This document shows, piece by piece, positions 53,986-64,000 of a stretch of DNA of 64,000 nucleotides. Origin of the DNA: Nitrospira sp. (lineage in GTDB: Bacteria > Nitrospirota > Nitrospiria > Nitrospirales > Nitrospiraceae); contig JAHBWT010000007.1 in assembly GCA_019636815.1 (NCBI GenBank), positions 1 to 64,000 of the forward strand. The letters are read 5' to 3'. The notes under the pieces were generated by a model. It searched no databases. It was given only the letters and a program-made list of their open reading frames with translations, and was not told the origin of the DNA. The position numbers and the translations under genes are program-made. Within the stretch, counting starts at the first letter, position 1. Each line of letters starts with the position of its first letter.

Positions 53986-54472
53986 ATTTCAGCTTCGCTG
54001 AACAACACGATGATAATGTGATCAGGTGCAAATTCAAGTTGCCAGTTGACAACCGGATGTTGCCTGGGTAATATCAGCACAGTATCGTTAGGGATCTAGG
54101 ATGATCTGGGTCTTTGAAGGCTCGTTTAGGGTAAGCTGATTCTCTCCATTCTCTGAATAATTCAAGTCCGGAACCTACTCTCGAATCCAAATCTGGCAGC
54201 AGTGAGAATGAGGTTGAAATTATGTAGTCAACCAAAGGCTTCCCTAGAGCCGTAGCCAGTAGACATTGGAAAATTAGAATCAGTATCATTTTTCTACATG
54301 TTAAACAGATAGCGAACTTCCATAATTTTCCCAACCCAACGGACCAAGATCTAAGCTCATCGCCAAGGTACAATCACGTTTCGCATGGTCACTCAGTACG
54401 AGCGAATGATTCTAAATGGAAACCGAGCCAAAGCTCGAGAGGAGTCGTATGTCAGTAGCTAAGGGGGAAGTA
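53986..54472. other. Intergenic region preceding rho
   Basis: No secure gene. A minus-strand frame starting with TTG at 54373 could encode a short hydrophobic-leader protein, but it lacks support. The stretch should hold the rho promoter. Confidence 0.4.
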
Positions 54473-55720
54473 ATGCATCTTGCAGAATTGAAGCAGAAAT
54501 CCATTGCCGATCTGAATGATGTGGCTCGAGAACTGAGAATAGAAGGTGCTGCAAATTTACGCAAGCAAGAGCTCATCTTTGCAATCCTTCAGGCCCAGAC
54601 CGAGAAAAACGGATCAGTCTATGGAGAGGGAGTGCTCGAAACTCTTCCTGATGGATTCGGATTCCTCCGCGCGCCGGACTCCAATTATCTGCCGGGTCCT
54701 GACGACATTTACATCTCCCCTTCACAGATTCGTCGGTTTAACCTCCGCACAGGCGACATTGTGTCGGGCCAAATCCGTCCTCCCAAAGAAAGTGAACGGT
54801 ATTTTGCCCTCCTCAAGGTCGAAAAGGTTAACTACGAAGACCCTGAGGTAGCTCGGGATAAAATTCTATTCGACAACCTCACTCCGTTGTATCCCGAAGA
54901 GCGACTCAATCTGGAATTTGACCGCGAGGAATATTGTACCCGTGTGATGGATTTGACGACTCCAATCGGCAAAGGCCAACGAGGATTGATCGTGGCCGCC
55001 CCGCGAACCGGGAAAACGATGTTATTGCAGGCAATTGCTCGCGCGATCCTGAAAAATCATAAAGAAGTGACGCTCATCGTTCTGCTTATTGATGAACGTC
55101 CGGAAGAAGTCACCGACTGGCAGCGACAGGTGAAGGCGGAAGTGATCAGTTCCACCTTCGATGAACCGGCTCAGCGCCATGCCCAAGTCGCTGAAATGGT
55201 GCTCGAGAAAGCCAAACGGCTGGTTGAACACAAAAAGGACGTTGTCATCCTGTTGGACAGTATCACGCGCCTGGCTCGCGCCTATAACACGATTGCACCA
55301 CCGAGCGGGAAGGTGCTCTCTGGTGGGCTCGATTCCAATGCCTTGCAACGGCCGAAACGCTTCTTCGGAGCCGCTCGAAATATTGAAAATGGTGGGAGCT
55401 TGACCATTATGGCGACCGCATTGGTGGACACCGGTAGCCGAATGGATGATGTGATTTTCGAAGAATTCAAGGGAACCGGAAACATGGAGGTTCACCTGGA
55501 TCGTCGTCTCGCTGATAAGCGCCTCTTTCCGGCGATTGACATCAGCCAGTCCGGCACGAGAAAAGAGGAATTGTTGGTGGACAAAGATCGGCTGAACAAA
55601 ATGTGGATTCTCCGCAAAGTACTTAGCCCCTTGGGGACCATGGAGGCGATGGAGTTCCTCATGGACAAGATCAGCGGCACCAAGAATAATCAAGAGTTCC
55701 TGCAGTCGATGAATCGGTAG
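54473..55720 (+). CDS. rho: Transcription termination factor Rho
   Basis: A 415-residue hexameric RNA helicase that ends transcription. I start at ATG 54473 ([14 protein letters not shown]), which matches the Rho N-terminus and follows AAGGGGGA; a longer form from 54449 with AGGAG is possible. The OB fold carries the RNP-like [20 protein letters not shown]. The Walker A is [10 protein letters not shown] near residue 180, Walker B is [16 protein letters not shown] near 265 and the Q/R loops follow ([20 protein letters not shown]). It is followed by rpmE after about 90 bases. Confidence 0.98.
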   Translation: MHLAELKQKSIADLNDVARELRIEGAANLRKQELIFAILQAQTEKNGSVYGEGVLETLPDGFGFLRAPDSNYLPGPDDIYISPSQIRRFNLRTGDIVSGQIRPPKESERYFALLKVEKVNYEDPEVARDKILFDNLTPLYPEERLNLEFDREEYCTRVMDLTTPIGKGQRGLIVAAPRTGKTMLLQAIARAILKNHKEVTLIVLLIDERPEEVTDWQRQVKAEVISSTFDEPAQRHAQVAEMVLEKAKRLVEHKKDVVILLDSITRLARAYNTIAPPSGKVLSGGLDSNALQRPKRFFGAARNIENGGSLTIMATALVDTGSRMDDVIFEEFKGTGNMEVHLDRRLADKRLFPAIDISQSGTRKEELLVDKDRLNKMWILRKVLSPLGTMEAMEFLMDKISGTKNNQEFLQSMNR

Positions 55721-55813
55721 AGACGCTTGTATCTTGTGCGTCCTTCAGATAGAGTGTCACCCCTTAGAAATGGGGTAGGTCGATTGTCATTCTTCGGTAA
55801 GGAGTTGTAGGTT

Positions 55814-56020
55814 ATGCAGAAGGGGATACATCCGGTATATCGGGAAGCCACCGTTCACTGTGCGTGCGGGAATTCGTTCAAAACTCGTACGACAATCGGA
55901 AATATCAGTGTGGATATTTGTTCGAATTGCCATCCGTTCTTCACCGGTACGCAAAAGATTGTCGATACAGAGGGGCGGGTCGAGCGGTTCAAGAAGAAGT
56001 ACGCGAAGAAGGGTAAGTAG
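55814..56020 (+). CDS. rpmE: Ribosomal protein L31, zinc-binding form
   Basis: A 68-residue large-subunit protein. The N-terminus [22 protein letters not shown] has the CxC pair and the [10 protein letters not shown] block gives the second pair, so it is the zinc-type (C+) L31. The C-terminus is basic ([11 protein letters not shown]). It is followed by a strong terminator. Confidence 0.98.
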   Translation: MQKGIHPVYREATVHCACGNSFKTRTTIGNISVDICSNCHPFFTGTQKIVDTEGRVERFKKKYAKKGK

Positions 56021-56039
56021 CGCACCACAAGGGCCTAAA

Positions 56040-56079
56040 AGAGACCCTGCTTCGTGTTTGAAGCAGGGTCTCTTTTTTT
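56040..56079 (+). terminator. Intrinsic terminator after rpmE
   Basis: A 13-bp GC-rich stem (GAGACCCTGCTTC / GAAGCAGGGTCTC, positions 56041-56053 and 56060-56072) with a 6-base loop and a T7 run. It lies between rpmE and prfA, so prfA needs its own promoter or read-through. Confidence 0.93.
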
Positions 56080-56107
56080 GTGACCGTTCGGGGTGGAGGG
56101 CGACACC

Positions 56108-57187
56108 ATGGAAGCCGTTTTACTCAAGAAATGGGAAAATCTTACCTCGAGGTTCCATGAGCTGACCGATCAGCTTATGGATCCGTCTGTCATCAGCCAA
56201 CCGAACCTGTTGCACAAGCTGAGTAAGGAGCGCACTGATCTGGAGCCGGCTGCCAAATTGTTTGAGATGTACTGTGACTATGCCAAACAGCTTGACGATG
56301 CGAGGCAGATTCTCGACGATCCCTCGGCCGGGGGTGAATTGCACAAGCTGGCGGCGGACGAAGAAAACGAGTTGGAACGACAGCGGGCGGAAGTCGAGGA
56401 GCGAGTCAGAGAATTTTTGATCCCGAAAGACCCGCGAGACGAAAAGAGCTTGGTGCTCGAAATCCGCGCCGGGACAGGTGGGAGTGAAGCGGGGCTGTTT
56501 GCCAGTGAGCTATTTCGGTTGTACGGTAAGTATGCGGAAAAGAAAGGGCTTAGAGTCGATACAGTTGAAGCTTCCGAAACCGGCATAGGAGGCTATAAAA
56601 ACATCGTTGCGTTAATTGAAGGCAAAGGAGCGTACGGTCATTTTAAATATGAAGCGGGTGTGCATCGAGTCCAACGGGTTCCTGTCACGGAAGCCAGTGG
56701 TCGCGTTCACACCTCGACGGTCACGGTGGCGGTCATGCCGGAAGTAGATGAAGTGGACATACACATCGATCCAAAGGACTTACGGATCGACACCTTTTGT
56801 TCGTCCGGCGCCGGTGGACAGAGCGTGAACACCACGTATTCGGCCGTTCGTATCACGCATCTTCCGACGGGTGTGGTTGTGACGTGTCAGGATGAGCGGT
56901 CTCAGTTGAAAAACCGGACGAAAGCCATGCGGACCTTGCGCGCCAGGATTGTGGAGGCAGAACGGGAAAAACAAGAAGCGGAAATTGCTCAGAGCAGGAA
57001 GTCACAGGTGGGGAGTGGGGAGCGAAGCGAGAAAATTAGGACCTATAACTTCCCACAAAACAGGGTGACGGATCACCGTGTCGGCCTGACGCTTCACAAA
57101 CTGGAATTAGTCATGGAAGGTGATCTGGATGAAATTGTCCAGGCTTTGACAGCTCAACAGCAACAGGTAGAAACGGCGAAGGCGTAG
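56108..57187 (+). CDS. prfA: Peptide chain release factor 1
   Basis: A 359-residue factor reading UAA and UAG. The recognition tripeptide PVT lies in QRVPVTEASGR near residue 188. The GGQ peptidyl-hydrolysis motif is SSGAGGQSVNTTYSAVR near 235, the target of PrmC, encoded next. ATG 56108 follows GGAGGG by seven bases; a GTG five codons earlier overlaps that site. Confidence 0.98.
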   Translation: MEAVLLKKWENLTSRFHELTDQLMDPSVISQPNLLHKLSKERTDLEPAAKLFEMYCDYAKQLDDARQILDDPSAGGELHKLAADEENELERQRAEVEERVREFLIPKDPRDEKSLVLEIRAGTGGSEAGLFASELFRLYGKYAEKKGLRVDTVEASETGIGGYKNIVALIEGKGAYGHFKYEAGVHRVQRVPVTEASGRVHTSTVTVAVMPEVDEVDIHIDPKDLRIDTFCSSGAGGQSVNTTYSAVRITHLPTGVVVTCQDERSQLKNRTKAMRTLRARIVEAEREKQEAEIAQSRKSQVGSGERSEKIRTYNFPQNRVTDHRVGLTLHKLELVMEGDLDEIVQALTAQQQQVETAKA

Positions 57188-57193
57188 CCACTG

Positions 57194-58099
57194 ATGACCG
57201 CTCTGTCAGGAGATCCGAAAACTGTCGGTGAACTCGTCGCCTGGACGCGTCGGTCCTTGGATGCTGCCGGAATGGCGAATGTGGCCCAAGAGGCCTTGTG
57301 GTTGCTGGCATCCGCTCTTGAGATGGAACATCATGCATTGGCCAGCCGAACGGAGCAACCGGTGAGCGTTGAGCAGCTAGCACGTGCGAAAACGTTGGTG
57401 TCAAGGCGGATGGCGCGAGAGCCGGTCCAGTACATTTTGGGGACGCAGGAGTTTTGTGGACTCGACTTTGGTGTGAACCCCTCTGTGTTAATCCCACGGC
57501 CGGAGACAGAACTCTTGGTGCATGCGGTCCTCAAGGAGGGTGGCCTGACGGAAGGTGCGACGCTGATCGATGTGGGAACCGGGTCCGGGTGCATCGCCGT
57601 GACGCTAGCGACCATCCTCGATGGAGTTCGAATTTTAGCGGTAGACTGCTCCGCTGAAGCGCTGAGGGTTGCAAAAAGCAACGCTATAAGACACGGAGTG
57701 GGAGAAAAGATCGAATGGATCGAGGGAGATCTCTTAGCTCCTCTGCCAGATCGTAACCTGATCGGAACAGTTGATGTCATTGTGTCGAATCCTCCGTATA
57801 TCGCCGAAGGAGAATGGGGACAACTCCAGCCAGAAGTGCAAAACTTTGAGCCGCGAGTCGCGTTGCTTGCCGGGCAGAAGGGGACGGAGTTCCATGAACG
57901 ATTGTTCCATGAGTGCAAGGAGTCCTTGGTCCATGATGGATTGCTGGTGATGGAAATCGGTCAAGGGCAGGTTCCACTCGTGCGGCAGGCGGCAGACCAG
58001 GTTGGAGGCTACACAGGGCTTCAAACCGTCAAAGACGAAGCCGGTATTGAACGAGTCATGATCGCCCGGCGAGCGAGCTCGGTCCCCAGACATGGATGA
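57194..58099 (+). CDS. prmC: Release factor glutamine methyltransferase
   Basis: Methylates the Gln of the GGQ motif in release factors. The SAM motif is IDVGTGSGCIAV near residue 134 and the catalytic NPPY lies in VSNPPYIAEGEW near 200. A PVQYILGTQEFCGLDFGVNPSVLIPRPETE segment near 80 is conserved. The 301-residue length is normal. The start is six bases after prfA. The stop overlaps the murA start. Confidence 0.97.
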   Translation: MTALSGDPKTVGELVAWTRRSLDAAGMANVAQEALWLLASALEMEHHALASRTEQPVSVEQLARAKTLVSRRMAREPVQYILGTQEFCGLDFGVNPSVLIPRPETELLVHAVLKEGGLTEGATLIDVGTGSGCIAVTLATILDGVRILAVDCSAEALRVAKSNAIRHGVGEKIEWIEGDLLAPLPDRNLIGTVDVIVSNPPYIAEGEWGQLQPEVQNFEPRVALLAGQKGTEFHERLFHECKESLVHDGLLVMEIGQGQVPLVRQAADQVGGYTGLQTVKDEAGIERVMIARRASSVPRHG

Positions 58100-59357
58100 G
58101 ATCCTTATCAACGGCGGGAAGCGGCTGTGTGGTGACGTCCGCATCAGTGGTGCCAAGAATTCGGCGCTCCCAATCCTGGCCTCGACCATCCTAGGCGGCG
58201 GGGAATGTATCATCACGAATGTTCCGAGAGTCGTTGATGTGTTGACGATGGGGAAGCTTCTGGGGATTCTGGGGGTCAAGGTGTCGCATGAGGGCAATCG
58301 TGCCGTCATCCATGCCGGCACGATTGAATCCACTGAAGCCCCATACGATCTGGTTAAGACCATGCGCGCGTCGGTGTTAGTGCTGGGACCGTTGCTGGCG
58401 CGTTGGGGTGAAGCCAAAGTTTCTCTTCCTGGCGGTTGTGCGATCGGCTCTCGGCCCATCAATCTTCATCTGGCAGGATTGGCCAAACTTGGAGCCGATA
58501 TCTCGATTGACCAGGGCTATGTCACGGCCAAGGCGGCACGGCTCAAAGGCGGACGCATTTACTGTGACACGCCGACTGTGACCGGTACGGAAAATCTCAT
58601 GATGGCTGCGTCACTTGCCGAGGGGACGACGGTGCTGGAAAACGCGGCCAAGGAGCCCGAGATCGTGGACCTGGCCGATTTTCTCGTCAAGCGCGGTGCC
58701 AGAATTCATGGGGCAGGAACGGACGTCATCACGGTTGAGGGAGTGCGAGAACTCCATGGCGGAGACCACGAGGTGATCCCGGATCGTATCGAGGCAGGCA
58801 CCTATCTGGCGGCGGCTGCGATCACGCGGGGTGATGTGACGGCGACCCACTGCCGCCCGAACCATCTTGAAGCGGTGCTGATGAAATTACGCGAGGCAGG
58901 TGCCGAGATACAAGAGGAGAAAGACTCGGTGCGCCTGACGATGCCCAAGAACTTGCGAGGAACAGACGTGAGAACCTTACCGTTCCCTGGGTTCCCCACT
59001 GACATGCAGGCCCAAATGGCTGCGTTGATGAGTCTCGCCGAAGGCACTAGCGTGGTCACTGAAACCGTCTTTGAAAGTCGGTTTATGCATGTGGAAGAAT
59101 TACGACGGATGGGAGCCGATATCCGCGTGGAAGGCAATCGGCTCGTGGTGACCGGATGTAAAAAACTCACCGGAGCTCCGGTCATGGCCTCCGATCTGCG
59201 TGCCAGCGCCGGTCTGATTGTGGCGGGATTGGCGGCAGAGGGAACAACTCAAATCCAGCGCGTCTATCATCTTGATCGAGGCTATGAGCGGATCGAAGAA
59301 AAACTCGGGGTGTTAGGGGCTTATATTCGGCGCCGCCCGGCGGGAGCTAGTCATTAG
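58092..59357 (+). CDS. murA: UDP-N-acetylglucosamine 1-carboxyvinyltransferase
   Basis: First enzyme of peptidoglycan synthesis, transferring enolpyruvate to UDP-GlcNAc. The catalytic loop carries Cys in [17 protein letters not shown] near residue 118, the target of fosfomycin. Domain features include [14 protein letters not shown] at the start and the [16 protein letters not shown] block near 300. The 421-residue length is typical. The first eight bases overlap prmC. Confidence 0.98.
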   Translation: MDEILINGGKRLCGDVRISGAKNSALPILASTILGGGECIITNVPRVVDVLTMGKLLGILGVKVSHEGNRAVIHAGTIESTEAPYDLVKTMRASVLVLGPLLARWGEAKVSLPGGCAIGSRPINLHLAGLAKLGADISIDQGYVTAKAARLKGGRIYCDTPTVTGTENLMMAASLAEGTTVLENAAKEPEIVDLADFLVKRGARIHGAGTDVITVEGVRELHGGDHEVIPDRIEAGTYLAAAAITRGDVTATHCRPNHLEAVLMKLREAGAEIQEEKDSVRLTMPKNLRGTDVRTLPFPGFPTDMQAQMAALMSLAEGTSVVTETVFESRFMHVEELRRMGADIRVEGNRLVVTGCKKLTGAPVMASDLRASAGLIVAGLAAEGTTQIQRVYHLDRGYERIEEKLGVLGAYIRRRPAGASH

Positions 59358-59366
59358 GAACATGCT

Positions 59367-60062
59367 ATGTTGACGATTGCACTATCCAAGGGAAAGCTTA
59401 TCGATTCAGCTCTCCAACTTTTCCGGCGCGCCGGCTATAACATTACCGGATTGTCGAGAGATGGCCGACGACTGATCTTCGTCAGCCGCGAGAACGATAT
59501 AACCTTCCTCATCGTTCGCCCCAGCGATGTCCCGACCTATGTGGAGTATGGCGGGGCAGACGCCGGGATTGTCGGGAAAGACGTCTTGATGGAGCAGGAA
59601 AGTGATGTATACGAACCATTGGATTTAGGGTTCGGAGCGTGTAGAATCTCGGTCGCCGCGCTCCAGGGAGAGGGATCGAATGATCGCCTGTCCTCCAAGG
59701 TGCGTATCGCGACCAAATATCCTCGGATCACAGAACGGTACTTTAATAAGCGTGGAGTTCCGGTCGAGATCATCAAACTGTATGGTTCGATCGAGTTGGC
59801 GCCGGTCGTGGGGCTGGCGGATCGGATTGTGGATTTAGTCGAAACCGGCGGCACGCTCAAGGCCCATGACCTCGTCGAAGTGGAAGTGATTGCCAAATCG
59901 TCGGCACGTTTCATCGTCAATCGGGCGAGCTTTCGCCTGAAGCAGGAACCGCTGATGGCGTTGATTCGAAAGCTTCGAGGTGCGGTCGGGAGCCAAGGTA
60001 TTGAATCCGGCAATGGCCGTCCATTGACTGTCGGGAGTCGCAAGAAGAGAGTCGCTCGCTGA
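59367..60062 (+). CDS. hisG: ATP phosphoribosyltransferase, short form
   Basis: First step of histidine synthesis. The 231-residue length lacks the C-terminal regulatory domain, so it should be the HisG(S) type requiring HisZ, which is not in this window. Motifs are LTIALSKGKLIDSALQLF at the start and GSIELAPVVGLADRIVDLVETGGTL near 145. Its last 30 residues are rich in Arg/Lys. The stop overlaps the hisD ATG by one base. Confidence 0.96.
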   Translation: MLTIALSKGKLIDSALQLFRRAGYNITGLSRDGRRLIFVSRENDITFLIVRPSDVPTYVEYGGADAGIVGKDVLMEQESDVYEPLDLGFGACRISVAALQGEGSNDRLSSKVRIATKYPRITERYFNKRGVPVEIIKLYGSIELAPVVGLADRIVDLVETGGTLKAHDLVEVEVIAKSSARFIVNRASFRLKQEPLMALIRKLRGAVGSQGIESGNGRPLTVGSRKKRVAR

Positions 60063-61345
60063 TGAAAATTATCACACAAGCAGATCGCAGCTTTCTCCCA
60101 TCCCTGAAAAAAGCCACGCTTCGAGGACGCACGACCGGGGCTGCAGTAGAAAAAACTGTGCGGACGATCCTGCAGGCTGTCGAGCGCGGAGGCGACAAAG
60201 CGGTCCTCCGTTACACCAAGCAGTTCGACAAGATCACACTGAAACCGGAATCCTTGCGCGTGACGGCGGATGAGATCAAGAACGCCTATTTTCACATCCG
60301 AAAAGATGAAGGCGATGCGCTGCGCCTCGCGGCTCAGCGAATTACCTCTTTCCATGAGCGACAGCGAACCAAGACATGGATGTATCAGGACGGAGATGCC
60401 ACGTTGGGGCAAGTCGTAGGACCGGTCGATGCGGTGGGGGTGTACGTGCCTGGAGGGAAAGCCGTCTACCCCTCATCTGTGCTGATGTGCGCGATTCCAG
60501 CCAAGGTGGCGGGCGTCTCGCGAATCGTGATGGTCACACCGCCACAAAAGGACGGAATCAACCCGTATTTGCTGGTCGCGGCTGACATCGCTGGTGTCAC
60601 GGAGATTTATTGTATCGGCGGCATTCAAGCGGTGGCGGCACTCGCGTATGGAACGAAGACCATCGACCGAGTCGATAAGGTCGTCGGGCCGGGGAATATC
60701 TACGTGGCTACGGCGAAACGGTTGCTGTACGGCACTGTCGGCATCGACATGGTTGCAGGACCCAGCGAATTGCTGGTCGTTGCGGACGATGATGCGAAGC
60801 CGGCCCATGTGGCGGCGGACCTCCTCTGTGAAGCCGAGCATGATGAAGATGCACAAGTGTTCCTGGTCACGACATCTGAGCGTTTGGCGAAAGATGTCTC
60901 CAAACTGATCGAGAGTCAGCTGAAGGGACTCCAAAGAGAAAAAATCGCCTCGAAATCGATTGCACGTCATGCTGTGGCATTCGTCGTTCCCACTCTGGAT
61001 GATGCCATCTCGGTGGCCAACGAAATCGCGGCGGAGCATTTGACACTCTCGGTGGACAATCCTTTTGATTATCTGGAGAAGATTCGCCATGCCGGAGCCC
61101 TGTTCTTGGGGCGCTACACACCGCCTTCCGTAGCTGATTATGTCGCGGGGCCGAATCACGTCTTGCCCACGGGAGGAACGGCCAGGTTCTTTTCGCCGCT
61201 GTCCGTGAACGACTATGTGAAGGTCAGCAACATCGTGCACTATACGAAACACGAACTGGCCAAAGTTAAAGAACCGCTGATTCGCCTCGCGCAGATCGAA
61301 GGGTTTGATGCACACGCCAAGTCAGCCCAGAGCAGATTCTCATGA
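60062..61345 (+). CDS. hisD: Histidinol dehydrogenase
   Basis: Oxidises histidinol to histidine in two NAD-linked steps. The nucleotide region has [17 protein letters not shown] near residue 125. The zinc-ligand and catalytic block is [16 protein letters not shown] near 230, and the catalytic-site [17 protein letters not shown] occurs near 365. Length 427, normal. The stop overlaps the hisB start (ATGA). Confidence 0.98.
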   Translation: MKIITQADRSFLPSLKKATLRGRTTGAAVEKTVRTILQAVERGGDKAVLRYTKQFDKITLKPESLRVTADEIKNAYFHIRKDEGDALRLAAQRITSFHERQRTKTWMYQDGDATLGQVVGPVDAVGVYVPGGKAVYPSSVLMCAIPAKVAGVSRIVMVTPPQKDGINPYLLVAADIAGVTEIYCIGGIQAVAALAYGTKTIDRVDKVVGPGNIYVATAKRLLYGTVGIDMVAGPSELLVVADDDAKPAHVAADLLCEAEHDEDAQVFLVTTSERLAKDVSKLIESQLKGLQREKIASKSIARHAVAFVVPTLDDAISVANEIAAEHLTLSVDNPFDYLEKIRHAGALFLGRYTPPSVADYVAGPNHVLPTGGTARFFSPLSVNDYVKVSNIVHYTKHELAKVKEPLIRLAQIEGFDAHAKSAQSRFS

Positions 61346-61950
61346 AGAAGAACGGGTCTTTCCCACGTCAAGCGAATATCCACAGAGCTACCAAAGAAAC
61401 CGATATCCGTGTCCAGTGGACCTTGGATGGTAGTGGACAAGGGAAGATCGACACCGGCATCCGTTTTTTTGACCATATGCTTGAACTTCTCGCCAAACAT
61501 GGGTTTTTCGACCTGACAGTTCAGGCCAAGGGTGATCTCGACATCGATGAACATCACACGGTGGAAGATGTCGGCATTGTGATGGGGAAAGCGCTTCATC
61601 AGGCATTGGGTGAAAAAGTAGGGATTAAGCGATTTGGGTTTGCCTCAGCACCACTCGATGAAACCTTGGCGCAAGTGACTGTCGATCTTAGTGGCAGGCC
61701 GTTCCTCGTTTATAACGTGAACCTGCCCGATCGGAAGATCAAAGCGTTCGATCTCGGACTGTTCGAAGACTTCTTCCAAGCCTTCGTCACCCATGGCGGG
61801 TTGAATCTGCACGTGAATCTCATGTATGGCCGTAATCCCCATCACATCATGGAAGCGATCTTCAAGGCGCTGGCCAAGGCGTTGGATCAAGCCACAATGC
61901 CGGAAGAACGACTGGCGGGAAAAGTGCTTTCGACGAAAGGCATGCTGTAG
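61342..61950 (+). CDS. hisB: Imidazoleglycerol-phosphate dehydratase
   Basis: A 202-residue enzyme of histidine synthesis, without the N-terminal phosphatase domain of the enterobacterial bifunctional form. Metal-binding motifs are [13 protein letters not shown] near residue 71 and [10 protein letters not shown] near 170; [17 protein letters not shown] near 40 is also present. It is followed by a gap of 368 bases before hisH. Confidence 0.97.
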   Translation: MKKNGSFPRQANIHRATKETDIRVQWTLDGSGQGKIDTGIRFFDHMLELLAKHGFFDLTVQAKGDLDIDEHHTVEDVGIVMGKALHQALGEKVGIKRFGFASAPLDETLAQVTVDLSGRPFLVYNVNLPDRKIKAFDLGLFEDFFQAFVTHGGLNLHVNLMYGRNPHHIMEAIFKALAKALDQATMPEERLAGKVLSTKGML

Positions 61951-62318
61951 GTCCAGAGAGGAGCCTGCCTTGTCAGCCGTAGACCAACCTACTCGCACTG
62001 ATCCTTTTCAGGGTCTCTCACCGTTCTTCGTTGAGCCTGGCATAGTCTGAGTACACATACATTTCGAATTCTCGACGAGCTGATTCATCTGATGTATTTA
62101 GGCATTCTCCGGTCGAGATGATCTGATGCGCATCACGGTAGACGCAGTATGAAGACCCACCAGGTCCACATCGCTCTCCGGGCGCGTGCTTTCCTTTGCC
62201 TGTGAACCGATCGAATAAGTGCTCTCAGGGCCCGTAGAATTTGGCGATACAGATTGCCAGTGGCAGGAAGCTTCTAGTTACGGTATTGTTACAATTCCTT
62301 GGGGGGTAGGCAGCCATA
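61951..62318. other. Gap inside the histidine cluster
   Basis: No recognised gene. A possible 26-codon frame starts at TTG 61970 after GAGAGGAG and ends at 62050; this is too short to support. The remainder may carry a promoter for hisH. Confidence 0.4.
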
Positions 62319-62927
62319 ATGATCGCCATCATCGATTACGGAATGGGAAATTTGCGCAGTGTCTCCAAGGCCTTTGAGGCAGTGGGTCACCAGGCGATTG
62401 TCACGCGTGATACAGCAACCATTCGAAACGCTAGTCATGTCGTCTTGCCCGGCGTGGGGGCGTTCGGGGATTGCATGGCAAATTTGAGGCAGTATGGGTT
62501 GATCGAGCCCATCAAGAGCGCGATCCAATCGGGAAAGCCGTTCTTGGGGATTTGCCTGGGTTTTCAACTGCTGTTTACGGAAAGCGAAGAGTTTGGCAAA
62601 CACGAGGGACTCGACATTTTCCCTGGGAACGTGCGAGCTTTTTCGAAAGATCACGCCTTGAAGGTTCCGCACATGGGATGGAATCAAGCGAACATCAAAA
62701 GGCCGTGCCCAGTTTTTGAGGGTATCGCCGACGGAGCGAATTGGTATTTCGTCCATTCTTTTTTCGTAGATCCCTATGACAAGCAGATCACAGCTACGAC
62801 GACTACCTACGACATTCCCTTTGCCTCCAGCATCTGGAAGGACAATGTGGTCGCATGCCAGTTTCATCCTGAGAAGAGTCAGACGGTCGGGTTACAATTG
62901 ATCAAAAATTTTGGAGGATGGAAGTGA
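62319..62927 (+). CDS. hisH: Imidazole glycerol phosphate synthase, glutaminase subunit
   Basis: A 202-residue class I glutamine amidotransferase feeding ammonia to HisF. The nucleophile Cys lies in PFLGICLGFQLLF near residue 82 and the catalytic His-x-Glu in ACQFHPEKSQT near 185. The N-terminus IAIIDYGMGNLRSVSKA is typical. No hisF lies in the window; it may follow hisA beyond the edge. Confidence 0.97.
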   Translation: MIAIIDYGMGNLRSVSKAFEAVGHQAIVTRDTATIRNASHVVLPGVGAFGDCMANLRQYGLIEPIKSAIQSGKPFLGICLGFQLLFTESEEFGKHEGLDIFPGNVRAFSKDHALKVPHMGWNQANIKRPCPVFEGIADGANWYFVHSFFVDPYDKQITATTTTYDIPFASSIWKDNVVACQFHPEKSQTVGLQLIKNFGGWK

Positions 62928-62938
62928 GGGGGCCTCGC

Positions 62939-63667
62939 ATGCGCTTCCGCGCAATCCTTGTGGTCAGTGCCGTTGTGACGGCAAGCACTGCAATGGGCTG
63001 TAGTGGATCCAAAGTGGCGACAAAGTCGGCTCCTGAGCTCTCTCGCTATCAGATTCGCTCCATTGCCCTCCTGCCGTTTACATCGATTGCGACACCTCAA
63101 GCCCGAGCTCAAGATGATCACCTTGTTTCGGTGCCTCAGGAAGTCCGTCGGTCAGATATTTCCTTGGCGATCCCGTCGGACGCACAACCTCCACCAAAGA
63201 AAACTATGACGGTACCGGGGTATGCAGCGAAGAAGGTGACCGAATTGTTCTGGAGGCGTCTCCAAGAATGGAAAGGCGTTCATGTCTTGTCTCCTGGCGA
63301 ATCGGCTCGAGTCTTCTTGGGAAGCGAGGTGTCAATGGACGGGACTCTGGAAAAAGCCGCGGCAGAAGCCGCCAAGCGACTGGAGGTGGATGCCGTTTTG
63401 CTGGGTGTCGTGTCGGCTTATCAGGAGCGTGTGGGCGGTCGCCTGGGGGCTAATCCTCCGGCAACCGTTGGCTTCGAGGCCAAGATGGTAACGGGGGACG
63501 GACAAGTGCTCTGGGTCGGCAGATACTATGAGCGGCAGCGGCCCATGAACGAAGATCTTATCGGATTCTTGCAACGATGGACGTTTGTGACGGCGGACGA
63601 GTTGGCAGAATACGGCGTCGACGAAGTGTTGAAGGAGTTTCCGTTCGGGAGGGGTAGAGAAGAGTAA
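62939..63667 (+). CDS. Predicted lipoprotein with GNA1162-like domain, in the his operon
   Basis: A 242-residue lipoprotein with lipobox TAMGC about 20 residues from ATG 62939, which follows GAGGGGG. The mature protein contains [14 protein letters not shown], then a segment with [22 protein letters not shown] and a beta region [21 protein letters not shown]. That layout resembles GNA1162-type or curli-secretion-like lipoproteins of the outer membrane, but the match is tentative. It is squeezed between hisH (11 bases) and hisA (one base) and appears unrelated to histidine synthesis. Confidence 0.7.
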   Translation: MRFRAILVVSAVVTASTAMGCSGSKVATKSAPELSRYQIRSIALLPFTSIATPQARAQDDHLVSVPQEVRRSDISLAIPSDAQPPPKKTMTVPGYAAKKVTELFWRRLQEWKGVHVLSPGESARVFLGSEVSMDGTLEKAAAEAAKRLEVDAVLLGVVSAYQERVGGRLGANPPATVGFEAKMVTGDGQVLWVGRYYERQRPMNEDLIGFLQRWTFVTADELAEYGVDEVLKEFPFGRGREE

Positions 63668-63668
63668 G

Positions 63669-64000
63669 ATGCTGGTCATTCCTGCCATCGATTTAAAAGA
63701 TGGACGCTGTGTCAGGCTGTGCCAAGGCGATATGGCTGCCGAAACCATCTACTCTGACGATGTAAGGGAGGTCGCGCGTAAGTGGGAACAGAGCGGAGCC
63801 AGCTTGATCCACGTCGTGGATTTGAACGGAGCGGTTGACGGGGAGCCTAAGAATTTGCCGCATATCCAGTCCATCCTGAAATCGGTCGGCGCATCGATCC
63901 AGGTTGGGGGCGGCATCAGGAGTCTGGGTACGGTTCGGCAGTATCTGAACGCCGGTGTGTCGCGTGTGGTGCTCGGCACCGCCGCGCTCACGAATCGGAC
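63669..64000 (+). CDS. hisA: HisA isomerase, N-terminal part (cut by window end)
   Basis: 1-(5-phosphoribosyl)-5-[(5-phosphoribosylamino)methylideneamino]imidazole-4-carboxamide isomerase. The visible 110 codons begin [20 protein letters not shown] and include the phosphate-binding [11 protein letters not shown] near residue 80 and VVLGTAA near 102. The 3' end lies beyond the window, so C-terminal motifs cannot be checked. Confidence 0.95.
   Translation, partial: MLVIPAIDLKDGRCVRLCQGDMAAETIYSDDVREVARKWEQSGASLIHVVDLNGAVDGEPKNLPHIQSILKSVGASIQVGGGIRSLGTVRQYLNAGVSRVVLGTAALTNR

Noticed and set aside
54074-54373. A minus-strand frame with a hydrophobic leader before rho
   Set aside because: The long form needs a TTG start, the ATG form has no good upstream site, and no family is recognised.
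1-64000. CRISPR arrays, rRNA genes, prophage or intact insertion sequences
   Set aside because: I saw no regularly spaced repeats, rRNA sequence, phage structural genes or complete transposase; only the resolvase and RHS fragments point to mobile DNA.

Overview
The window reads as a chromosomal segment of a Nitrospira-like bacterium (phylum Nitrospirota). This is inferred from gene content, not from a marker gene. It has a complete bacterial proteasome locus whose modifier looks like UBact rather than Pup. It also has a five-subunit 2-oxoacid:ferredoxin oxidoreductase of the kind used in the reductive TCA cycle, and a housekeeping backbone (rho-rpmE-prfA-prmC-murA-his). Genes are dense, often overlap by ATGA or TGATG, and lie in long same-strand runs.

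Layout. 1-4.5 kb (minus): lytic transglycosylase, glycerate 2-kinase and a PEP/pyruvate-binding enzyme cut by the window edge. 4.6-7.4 kb: uracil-DNA glycosylase, fructose-6-phosphate aldolase/transaldolase and small lipoprotein, YHS and zinc-ribbon proteins. 7.7-15.8 kb (minus): a tightly packed amino-acid operon argD-argF-argG-argH-(LptM-like lipoprotein)-lysA-dapA-dapB. 16-19.4 kb: zinc-ribbon membrane protein, gpmA, an unknown gene and an OmpA-family coiled-coil protein.

19.9-29 kb is the accessory region. An arsenic/copper cassette (arsR-arsI-acr3-arsC-unknown-csp) lies between two copies of a 15-bp sequence and ends at a truncated resolvase fused to a broken RHS fragment. It is followed by a minus-strand group (HELGHH protein, CPBP-family membrane protease, TPR protein, two tiny membrane proteins) and a higBA toxin-antitoxin pair.

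29.5-36 kb: an outer-membrane barrel, a DUF3574 lipoprotein, a large CHASE2-sigma54 activator paired with a TPR/Sel1 protein, and a HIT protein paired with a secreted unknown. 36-45.2 kb (plus): HD protein, YjbQ, HtrA-like protease, then mpa-dop-UBact-prcB-prcA-pafA. In the inferred pathway PafA attaches UBact to substrates, Dop removes it, and Mpa unfolds tagged proteins into the PrcAB core.

45.3-54 kb: YheT-type hydrolase, a class II aldolase pseudogene, tRNA-Asn, the oxidoreductase operon with a strong promoter, a TPR lipoprotein-like gene, YciI and DUF2203 proteins. 54.4-64 kb (plus): rho, rpmE, prfA, prmC, murA, hisG, hisD, hisB, hisH, a lipoprotein and the start of hisA.
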